Positions 6,605 through 12,292 of a stretch of 15,160 nt of DNA are shown piece after piece. Positions within the stretch are counted from its first letter, which is position 1. The number at the start of each line of letters is the position of its first letter. Below the pieces are notes generated by a model. That model had not been told where the DNA came from. It did not search any database and saw nothing but the letters and a program-made list of their open reading frames with translations. The position numbers and the translations under genes are program-made. The stretch comes from Methanobacteriota archaeon. Lineage in GTDB: Archaea; Iainarchaeota; Iainarchaeia; JAADDC01. The stretch spans positions 1 through 15,160 of the forward strand of contig DQUH01000043.1 of assembly GCA_015662385.1 (NCBI GenBank), in the 5' to 3' direction.

Positions 6605-8403
6605 TGCGGTACCACCTCTATCTTTTTCCCTGCCCTGACCGCAAACTTTATCGCTTCTCCCAGCTCGGTACCCTTCTTCACCTTTATAATCCCCTTCTTT
6701 GAAGCCTTCGCGTACCCCGCCTCTTCTCCGTCGATGCGTATTTTCACGAACCTGTTCCTCACGTCTTCCCCGCCGTGTATGACGAAGTGTTTCGGGGTTT
6801 CCCGCACAACCACTCCTCCGCCGTTCTCCCTGTCCATTGGCTGCACGTCTATGGCCATACCTATGGCTTTCTCGATGTTGGAGATCCTGGCACCGCCCTT
6901 GCCTATTATGTGGGGAATATCTTCTGGATGTGCGTAAAGGGTTACCTTGTTGCCCCGGACCTCCGCACGGAACGGTACGTTCAGCAGCCCTTCCAGCTCC
7001 TCCCTTATGGCCCTCTCGGCGTACTTCTCGAGGGGGCGCTTTTCCACCTCGCTGTCCACAGGCACCACGAAGGTCTCCTCGCCGTAGGTGTACATCTCGT
7101 ATTCGAGGCGGTCGGTCTCAAAGTCGCGCACTTCGACCACCGGCCTCGCCAGGTCTTCGTCGTTCATGCCAGAGGGCACCTTCACGACGAGGTCAAGCTT
7201 GTAAACCTTCGCGATATCCCCGGCTTGTATGAATATGATTGTATCTACAACTTGGGGCACCACTCCTAGCTCTATACGGCTGACAAACCGCTGAACCGCT
7301 TCTATTGGGCGGGAAGCGTGCACTACGCCGATCATCCCCACTCCAGCCATCCGCATGTCCGCGAACACTTCGAAGTCCTTTGTTTTCCTGACTTCGTCGA
7401 ACACCGTGTAGTCCGGCCGCAGCAGGAGCAGGAGGTCCCCCGTCCCCTCCATGTCCCCTTCGAGGGGCGCGTACTGGGATATCGAGTCGTCCACCTGCAG
7501 GTCCCTCGGGGACTCCATTGTTTTGACGATCTTTCCTTTGCCGGCGTAGAACTCCGCCAGCGCCTGGACGAACGTGCTTTTCCCGGAACCGGGGGGGCCG
7601 GCAACGAGTATGCCCTCCGCTTTCTCCTCCAAACGCTTAAGGAGCTTGTCGGATACGCTGTAATCCTCAAGGGTTGTCTTAACAAGCGGTCTGACGATCG
7701 TTATCTCCCACGCGTCGGAAAACGGGGGGTGCGCAATCACGATCCTGTATTTCTTGTACTGGACAACGGTGGCACCCTCGTAAGACCTTTCTATGTACGC
7801 GTCGGGCTCCGTGGACGCCCTCTCCACGATTTCCTTGGCTATGCGTACCACGTCTTCTTCCGCCATCGGCTCATCGGATATTTTTACGAGTTTAAAGTTG
7901 CCGGGCAACCCCTTCTTCGCCATCGGGGGTACCCCCGCGCGCAGGTGGACAGACATTGTCTTGCCGTCAAAGTACCTCACGAACTCGGGGTCGCCGTGAA
8001 CGGCTTCGGGCCCCACGTACTTTACATTGAGGCCGTACGCCCTCGCCACTTCCGCCTGCACTCGGTCAGAAGTCACGAAAAGGGCGCCCTTCTCCCGTGC
8101 CAGATCGCGGATCAGGGCGTCCACCGCGCCGAACTTCCCCCAGCGGATTTCTTCAGGCGTTGGACGCCGGCCCTCGAAACGCAAAACGATCTTCCCCTCG
8201 GCAGCCAGGGACTGCAAACGCTTGACCTCGTCAAGCCCCACGAACCCCGTATCTTTTTTCTTGTTTGCAAGCACTTCAAGCTCCGTCATTGTGGCGTTGT
8301 GGACTGTTACCTCTGCCCCGCTGAGCTCCCCAGATTCCACGAGGCGGGACACCACCGAGTTGATTACCGCCGACGTATCTGGCACAACAGCCTTCCTCTC
8401 CAT
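6601..8403 (-). CDS. PIN-KH domain ATPase (PilT/VirB11-like, archaeal)
   Basis: The 600-aa protein combines three modules. An N-terminal PIN domain (about 4-130) has D9, E43, D95 and D113 as likely metal ligands. A VirB11/PilT-type ATPase has Walker A GPPGSGKST (269-277), Walker B DYTVFDEVR (331-339) and a HASR motif near 362. A C-terminal KH domain carries GKGG (501-504). This architecture is a conserved archaeal family, presumably an ATP-driven RNA-processing or RNA-binding machine; its substrate is not established. The frame is open to 8517, but ATG at 8403 starts MERKAVVPDTS, the normal PIN beginning, and lies 27 bp from a TATA box. I therefore take it as the leaderless start. It heads the operon with hemK2-like and DRG-like genes. 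Confidence 0.92.
   Translation of the reverse strand: MERKAVVPDTSAVINSVVSRLVESGELSGAEVTVHNATMTELEVLANKKKDTGFVGLDEVKRLQSLAAEGKIVLRFEGRRPTPEEIRWGKFGAVDALIRDLAREKGALFVTSDRVQAEVARAYGLNVKYVGPEAVHGDPEFVRYFDGKTMSVHLRAGVPPMAKKGLPGNFKLVKISDEPMAEEDVVRIAKEIVERASTEPDAYIERSYEGATVVQYKKYRIVIAHPPFSDAWEITIVRPLVKTTLEDYSVSDKLLKRLEEKAEGILVAGPPGSGKSTFVQALAEFYAGKGKIVKTMESPRDLQVDDSISQYAPLEGDMEGTGDLLLLLRPDYTVFDEVRKTKDFEVFADMRMAGVGMIGVVHASRPIEAVQRFVSRIELGVVPQVVDTIIFIQAGDIAKVYKLDLVVKVPSGMNDEDLARPVVEVRDFETDRLEYEMYTYGEETFVVPVDSEVEKRPLEKYAERAIREELEGLLNVPFRAEVRGNKVTLYAHPEDIPHIIGKGGARISNIEKAIGMAIDVQPMDRENGGGVVVRETPKHFVIHGGEDVRNRFVKIRIDGEEAGYAKASKKGIIKVKKGTELGEAIKFAVRAGKKIEVVPQ
6612..6618 (-). promoter_or_regulatory. Shine-Dalgarno site of the HemK2-like gene
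   Basis: GAGGTGG lies 7 bases before GTG at 6604, inside the last codons of the PIN-KH ATPase gene. It supports the GTG start and the 4-base GTGA overlap. Confidence 0.65.
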
Positions 8404-8404
8404 G

Positions 8405-8412
8405 TATAAAAA
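8405..8412 (+). promoter_or_regulatory. TATA box of the C/D guide RNA gene
   Basis: TATAAAAA on the plus strand is centred 26 bp before the first base of the guide RNA's terminal stem (8434). It lies directly beside the PIN-ATPase start codon, on the other strand. Confidence 0.55.
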
Positions 8413-8426
8413 CTGCTCCGCAAGGG

Positions 8427-8433
8427 TATTTAA
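8427..8433 (-). promoter_or_regulatory. TATA box of the PIN-KH ATPase operon
   Basis: The minus strand reads TTAAATA. Its centre is 27 bp before ATG at 8403, predicting a leaderless mRNA. It abuts the 5' end of the guide RNA encoded on the other strand, so the two promoters interleave. Confidence 0.65.
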
Positions 8434-8489
8434 GGCGATGATGAGGCCTTGCCCCACTGATGGGTGAAGAGACCTTTCAGCCCTGAGCC
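8434..8489 (+). ncRNA. Box C/D guide sRNA (2'-O-methylation guide)
   Basis: The parts are in canonical order and spacing. They are: terminal stem GGC (8434-8436), C box ATGATGA (8438-8444), 12-nt guide GGCCTTGCCCCA (8445-8456), D' box CTGA (8457-8460), 4-nt spacer, C' box TGAAGA (8465-8470), 12-nt guide GACCTTTCAGCC (8471-8482), D box CTGA (8483-8486) and closing stem GCC (8487-8489). Such RNAs assemble with L7Ae, Nop5 and fibrillarin and direct ribose methylation opposite the fifth guide base before D or D'. The D guide would pair with GGCUGAAAGGUC. From memory, its first eight bases match the conserved GGCUGAAAC stretch of archaeal 16S rRNA, which is suggestive only. I have no confident target for the D' guide. 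A TATA box lies at the right distance upstream. Confidence 0.85.
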
Positions 8490-8490
8490 A

Positions 8491-8498
8491 TTTATAAT
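8491..8498 (+). promoter_or_regulatory. TATA box of the 91-aa gene
   Basis: TTTATAAT is centred 26 bp before the ATG at 8520, predicting a leaderless mRNA. It begins one base after the guide RNA's closing stem, so readthrough from the guide RNA could also reach this gene. Confidence 0.65.
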
Positions 8499-8519
8499 GA
8501 TTTCCCGCCCGCTTCATCC

Positions 8520-8795
8520 ATGGAGGCCAGAGTGTACAAAATAAAGGACCGGGCTGCTGCGGAGAAAATACTCGAGGATGACCGCGTAAAACGCTACGGC
8601 TACATCCAGCGGGACGGCGCGTTTCTAGGCGTCGGGGACGGGACCTACATATACATAGAGGCGAAGGAGGACGTCTTCGAGTTGATCGAGGGATCGGGGG
8701 CCTTCGAGCGCCCGGAAAACGAAGAGGAGATCAAGAAGAAAATAAAGGAAGAGCAGGATTCAGCCACCGGGGCCGTCAATTTCCTCGGCATGTAG
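8520..8795 (+). CDS. Unknown small protein (91 aa)
   Basis: I do not recognise this family. The first 55 residues alternate strands and helices (ARVYKIKDRAAAEKILEDD; KRYGYIQRDGAFLGVGDGTYIYIEA), suggesting a small alpha/beta fold. Residues 67-80 are a strongly charged helix (ENEEEIKKKIKEEQ), and the tail ends NFLGM. There is no signal peptide or membrane span, so it should be cytoplasmic. ATG at 8520 is supported by a TATA box 26 bp upstream. The gene stands alone, with the guide RNA upstream and RuBisCO convergent 5 bases downstream. Codon and base use match its neighbours, so it looks like a real, native gene. Confidence 0.8.
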   Translation: MEARVYKIKDRAAAEKILEDDRVKRYGYIQRDGAFLGVGDGTYIYIEAKEDVFELIEGSGAFERPENEEEIKKKIKEEQDSATGAVNFLGM

Positions 8796-8800
8796 TTGCA

Positions 8801-10045
8801 TTACTTTGTTCTCATCCTGCCCCATTTTTCAAGGGCTTTTTTCAGTTCCGGGTGGTCTTCCGCATAGTCCTCGAGCGCAACGCCCTCGAGCACGGCTTCC
8901 ACCGCCTGCCGCATCGCCCTTGCCCCTGCTTCCGTGCCGTCCGGGTGTCCGTGCACGCCGCCGCCGGCCTGTATAATCACGTCTTTACCGACAATCTCCA
9001 CGATGTCCGGCACCAGCCCGGGGTGCAGCCCACCGGAAGCGACGGGGAACGTGGGCTTTATGTGGTAGAAGGGGTCCCGGACCGCGTGCACGTTTTTAAG
9101 AACCTCCTCCCTGCCCTCGACCATCTTTCCCACCGCGGTACCCACGTGCAGCTGGTCCACCCCGAGCATCCTGTATATGCGCGCCAGTGCTGCCATGCTT
9201 ATACCGTGCTTTTTGTTGCGGGTAACTGCCCCGTGCATTGCCCTGTGGGCGTGGATTATGAACTCGAAGCCGTAGTTGCGGAACGCCTGCACCGCCGAGA
9301 ACCCCAATATTACCACGTCCATCATTATGTACTCGTTGCCGGCGTCGTCCACCATTTCCGCCCTCTTTATCATCTCGTCCCACGGCGCCGTAATGTTCAC
9401 CATGTACCCCTTGCTTTCCCCCGTTTCCTCTTCAGCGAGGTCTTTCTTCTCCAGAACCCTGTACAGGCGGTCTTCAAAACTGCAGAAGTCCTGTCCCACG
9501 AGGTTCTCATCGTCTTTAACTATGTCCAGCCCGCCACGCCACGCACTGTACGCGACATCTGCGAACATCTCCGGGGGCAGCCCCACCTTTGGCTTAACGA
9601 TGGTCCCGAGCAGCGGGCGGTCTTCCACCCCGAGGACCTTCCGCACCCCTTCTATCCCGTAGAGGGGCCCCTTGTACTCCCGGACGACCTCCTCGGGCCA
9701 CTCTATCCAGTTCAGCCGAAGGTTCTTGACTGCCTTCATACCAAATATGTTGCCGGCGATGGACGCGAGGATCCCGGGCATGTTCCCCCTTTCAAACAGG
9801 GCTGACGGGTATGCGATCCTGACGGTCCCGCGCTCTTCGTCCATTTCAAAAACGTGTGGCCTCAGCCGTTCGTAGATCTCCGGCAGCATCGTCTTTACGT
9901 CCGTCCAGGTCCCTATGGACGACTCCGTAGCTACCTTGTTTGCCGCGGACTCAAAACTTTCTCCCTCGGCGGGTTCCACATAAAAATCAACAACCACGTC
10001 AGATTCCTTGGGCTCATACGTCAAGTCGATGTACTCCCCGGCCAT
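8801..10045 (-). CDS. rbcL: Form III ribulose-bisphosphate carboxylase, large subunit
   Basis: The enzyme carboxylates RuBP to give two 3-phosphoglycerates. In archaea form III normally works in AMP/nucleoside salvage rather than a Calvin cycle. The 414-aa length is typical. All key active-site elements are visible: E41 and GTWT (45-48), N99, K151 in GTIVKPKVG, the carbamylated lysine K177 with D179/E180 in LDIVKDDE, HAHRAMHG (265-272), loop-6 K307 in GTAVGKMVEG, S337 in ASGGLHPG and the phosphate site QAGGGVHGHPDG (359-370). The frame is open to 10237, but the extra part is Thr/Arg-rich and unlike the family. ATG at 10045 lies 25 bp after a TTTAAA box. No AMP phosphorylase or ribose-1,5-bisphosphate isomerase gene is in the window. 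Assignment to form III is by overall resemblance and context. Confidence 0.95.
   Translation of the reverse strand: MAGEYIDLTYEPKESDVVVDFYVEPAEGESFESAANKVATESSIGTWTDVKTMLPEIYERLRPHVFEMDEERGTVRIAYPSALFERGNMPGILASIAGNIFGMKAVKNLRLNWIEWPEEVVREYKGPLYGIEGVRKVLGVEDRPLLGTIVKPKVGLPPEMFADVAYSAWRGGLDIVKDDENLVGQDFCSFEDRLYRVLEKKDLAEEETGESKGYMVNITAPWDEMIKRAEMVDDAGNEYIMMDVVILGFSAVQAFRNYGFEFIIHAHRAMHGAVTRNKKHGISMAALARIYRMLGVDQLHVGTAVGKMVEGREEVLKNVHAVRDPFYHIKPTFPVASGGLHPGLVPDIVEIVGKDVIIQAGGGVHGHPDGTEAGARAMRQAVEAVLEGVALEDYAEDHPELKKALEKWGRMRTK
8825..8842 (+). terminator. Possible U-tract terminators after the 91-aa gene
   Basis: TTTTT at 8825 and TTTTTT from 8837 follow the 91-aa stop by 30-45 bases on the plus strand, inside the antisense of the RuBisCO C-terminus. 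This fits archaeal U-tract termination but is weak: the complement encodes the Lys-rich ELKKALEK segment. Confidence 0.3.
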
Positions 10046-10066
10046 GCTTAGATAGGGGATGCACGG

Positions 10067-10072
10067 TTTAAA
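10067..10072. promoter_or_regulatory. Shared TATA box (TTTAAA) between RuBisCO and the MscS-like gene
   Basis: The palindromic TTTAAA is the only TATA-like element in the 52-bp divergent gap. Its centre is 24.5 bp from the RuBisCO ATG and 28.5 bp from the channel ATG. Both distances fit leaderless or near-leaderless transcription, so it may serve both genes. Confidence 0.6.
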
Positions 10073-10097
10073 TCGCTTTGGTGGGAGATAGGTACTG

Positions 10098-10817
10098 ATG
10101 TGCACGCCCCCGGAAATCCCCGTGTCCGTGGCTATACTCGTGGGTACCCTCGCCGCGGCTGTCGTTGTCCGTATCTTGCTCCGCAGAATCCTCCAGCCCC
10201 TCACAGGGGTCACAAGAACGGAGCTGGACGACAGCATCGTGACTGCGGTCCAGAACCCCGCTTTCTGGCTGGTGGTCGTCTTTGGTACGTCTTTGGCGCT
10301 GAGAAACGCTTTCCCGGAGTACGGAGGTTACATCACCACCGCTGCGGAGATCCTCGCCATCGCGCTGGTGGGCAAGGCGGTCAAGAACATAGTATCAGAC
10401 GTGCTTTTCGGGAAGTCCATTGAGCTGTTTGATGAGAACACGCGGAAACGCCTGCGTTCCGTAAAGGGGATGGTAGACGCGGTAATATACGTGGCAGTCG
10501 TTCTCATGGCCCTCTCGGCTGCGGGGATAGACGTATGGCCGATACTCGCCCCGCTGGGGATCACGGGTGTTGCACTGGGGTTCGCGGTGAAAGACGTTGC
10601 TACAAACTACGTTGCAGGCGTGATACTCGCCGTTGACAGGGACTTCACGGCGGGGAAGAAGATTACGATAAAGGAAAAAGGGATCACCGGCGTGATAGAA
10701 AATGTGGGGTGGAGGAATACGTACCTGCGGACGGATTCGGGGAACCGCGTCTCCGTCCCGAACTCCACAGTCCTCAACGCCGTAATAATAGAGGAGGATG
10801 CCTTGGATGAAAGATGA
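10098..10817 (+). CDS. MscS-family mechanosensitive channel, short form
   Basis: The protein (239 aa) has several hydrophobic spans (about 9-29, 55-70, 78-95, 123-142). The conserved MscS pore helix follows, GITGVALGFAVKDVATNYVAG (about 154-174), then the beta domain ending VSVPNSTVLNAVIIEE (218-233). These channels open under membrane tension to release solutes after hypo-osmotic shock. It stops right after the beta domain: the C-terminal alpha/beta vestibule domain of about 100 residues in E. coli-type MscS is missing, although the frame looks intact. ATG at 10098 is 28 bp from the TTTAAA box shared with RuBisCO. The stop overlaps a 60-aa gene that may supply an accessory part. Confidence 0.88.
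   Translation: MCTPPEIPVSVAILVGTLAAAVVVRILLRRILQPLTGVTRTELDDSIVTAVQNPAFWLVVVFGTSLALRNAFPEYGGYITTAAEILAIALVGKAVKNIVSDVLFGKSIELFDENTRKRLRSVKGMVDAVIYVAVVLMALSAAGIDVWPILAPLGITGVALGFAVKDVATNYVAGVILAVDRDFTAGKKITIKEKGITGVIENVGWRNTYLRTDSGNRVSVPNSTVLNAVIIEEDALDER
10791..10797 (+). promoter_or_regulatory. Shine-Dalgarno site of the 60-aa gene
   Basis: GAGGAGG lies inside the channel's last codons. ATG at 10798 touches it and is too close; ATG at 10807 has 9 bases of spacing, so the second ATG is the probable start. Confidence 0.65.
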
Positions 10818-10989
10818 GCTGAAACAAAAAATAAAAGCTGCGCTGGGGAAGGGCGTGGTCCAATACGTGCCCCCAAAAGAAGTCCTTGAATCCATAATAG
10901 AGCAGCTGATCGCAGAGGGAAAGATCCCCCCTCGGGAGAAATGGGGGGAAATCAAGAGGCGCGAAGCACCTCCTGAAGGATCCGAATAG
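10807..10989 (+). CDS. Unknown small protein (60 aa) coupled to the MscS-like gene
   Basis: I do not recognise this protein. It is soluble and probably helical: MKDELKQKIKAALG, then KEVLESIIEQLIAEGK, then a basic/acidic tail (REKWGEIKRREAPPEGSE). The PPKEVLESIIEQLIAEGKIP stretch could be a small helical module. The start overlaps the channel stop by 11 bases and uses a strong Shine-Dalgarno site, so it is translated with the channel. Its 3' end overlaps convergent gatB by 38 bases. It might be a cytoplasmic partner of the shortened channel, but it does not resemble the missing vestibule domain. Confidence 0.7.
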   Translation: MKDELKQKIKAALGKGVVQYVPPKEVLESIIEQLIAEGKIPPREKWGEIKRREAPPEGSE

Positions 10990-12292
10990 CCTTCTTCGGA
11001 TCTGCCCTACCCTTTGTTTTCGACACCATCTGCCCCACGAGGAAGTTCAGGGCTTTCTTCTCGCCGGCCCTGTAGTCCTCAACCGCCTTGGGGTTTGCCT
11101 TCAATACTTCCAGAGCGATCTCCCTGATCGCCTCGTCACTCAACTGTTCCTGGGCCCCCGGCACGAAGTCCGGGTCGTCGAGGGTTTTTCGCAGGTACTC
11201 GATGTACACCGGCTTCGTAATCCTGCCGGTGAAGTAAAGGTCTGCCAGTTTGTAGAAACGGTCCTTCCCCTGCACATCTGCAAAGTAAATGTTCCTGTAG
11301 TTGAGCTCCCCCCGGAGGTTCAAACAGAACGACAACGCGTTTTTAACGCCGTGTTTCGCCACCAGCTTCTCAAAAAAGGTTGCCAGCTCCTTGTCAAGGG
11401 CGAAGGTCCAGGCAGCACTCCCGTCAATTCCGTACTCCCGCACGAACCTCTCTTTCTTCTGGTGCGGGAGCTCGGGCAGGGCGCTCCGTATCCTTTCAAC
11501 AGACTCCGCATCTATGCGGTAAGGCGGGATGTCTGGATCCACGATGTACCTGTAGTCGTCAACGCTCTCTTTTTCCCGGAGGCTTACGGTGATGCCCCTC
11601 GCCTCGTCCCAGTGGCGCGTCTCCCTTGCTACCCTGCCGCCTGTGCTCAGCACCCTCTTGTGGCGGACGATCTCGTACTTGAGCGCTTTCACCACGCTCT
11701 GTATGCTGTTTATGTTTTTCACTTCTACCCGTTCCCCGCCCTCGATACTTATGTTCGCATCAACCCTGAAGCCGATCTGCGGGTAGAGGAGCACGTCAAG
11801 ATAGTCGAGCACCGCGCGGAGGTGGCGGAGGAAGTCCCTCGCGTCCTCCACGCTCCGGAGGTCCGGTTCCGTAACGATTTCTATCAGCGGTACCCCCGAA
11901 CGGTTGTAGTCCACCAGCCCCTCGCGGAGCTCGTACCTCCCCGGGTCCTCCTCGATGTGGATCTCCCGTATCCTGACGCCCGCCAGCTCACCGTTCACCG
12001 CCAGCGGCTCAGACGTCCGCTGGTAGTTGTTGGGGAGGTCCGGATAGAAGTAGTGCTTGCGGAGGAAACGGAGCGGTTTTTCCACAACATCACAGCCAAG
12101 GGCAAGGGCCACCTTCAGCGCCTTCTCGACCGCGTCTTCGTTTATACCATCTGGTTTTGACCCCGGCTGGGCGGTGCAGACCGGGCAGACGTTGGTGTTC
12201 GGTTCGGCGTCCAAAAACCTCGTGGAACACGGACAAAAAAGCTTCGATTCCGTCCCCAGCTGAACGTGGATCTCAAACCCTATGCGCACCAC
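10952..12292 (-). CDS. gatB: Asp/Glu-tRNA amidotransferase subunit B
   Basis: GatB is the kinase/tRNA-binding subunit of GatCAB. It phosphorylates the mischarged Asp (or Glu) on tRNA and transfers ammonia supplied by GatA. The 446-aa protein opens with IGFEIHVQLGTESKLFC and has the zinc-type cysteines C20, C22, C36 and C39. It continues with HKHYFYPDLPNNYQ-like RKHYFYPDLPNNYQRT, the IHIEEDPGR motif and DYNRSGVPLIEIVTEPD, and has a helical C-terminal tail domain ending LQEVLRAS. In archaea GatDE makes Gln-tRNA, so this complex most likely makes Asn-tRNA. GTG at 12292 has an excellent Shine-Dalgarno site (6 bases spacing); GTG at 12289 is the alternative (9 bases). It overlaps gatA by 13 bases and is last in gatCAB. 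Confidence 0.96.
   Translation of the reverse strand: MVRIGFEIHVQLGTESKLFCPCSTRFLDAEPNTNVCPVCTAQPGSKPDGINEDAVEKALKVALALGCDVVEKPLRFLRKHYFYPDLPNNYQRTSEPLAVNGELAGVRIREIHIEEDPGRYELREGLVDYNRSGVPLIEIVTEPDLRSVEDARDFLRHLRAVLDYLDVLLYPQIGFRVDANISIEGGERVEVKNINSIQSVVKALKYEIVRHKRVLSTGGRVARETRHWDEARGITVSLREKESVDDYRYIVDPDIPPYRIDAESVERIRSALPELPHQKKERFVREYGIDGSAAWTFALDKELATFFEKLVAKHGVKNALSFCLNLRGELNYRNIYFADVQGKDRFYKLADLYFTGRITKPVYIEYLRKTLDDPDFVPGAQEQLSDEAIREIALEVLKANPKAVEDYRAGEKKALNFLVGQMVSKTKGRADPKKAIRILQEVLRAS

Noticed and set aside
7318..8409. 363-aa open frame on the plus strand
   Set aside because: It is the antisense shadow of the PIN-KH ATPase, rich in His/Arg/Val with no domain, and the ATPase has clear PIN, Walker and KH motifs.
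8404..8517. N-terminal extension of the PIN-KH ATPase
   Set aside because: It covers the guide RNA and the gene's own TATA box; the PIN fold begins at the ATG at 8403.
8852..9805. 317-aa plus-strand open frame
   Set aside because: Shadow of RuBisCO; its composition (many His, Val, Pro) is that of an antisense frame and there is no promoter or ribosome site.
10046..10237. N-terminal extension of RuBisCO
   Set aside because: The extra 64 residues are Thr/Arg-rich, run through the divergent promoter and into the channel gene, and lie upstream of the TATA box.
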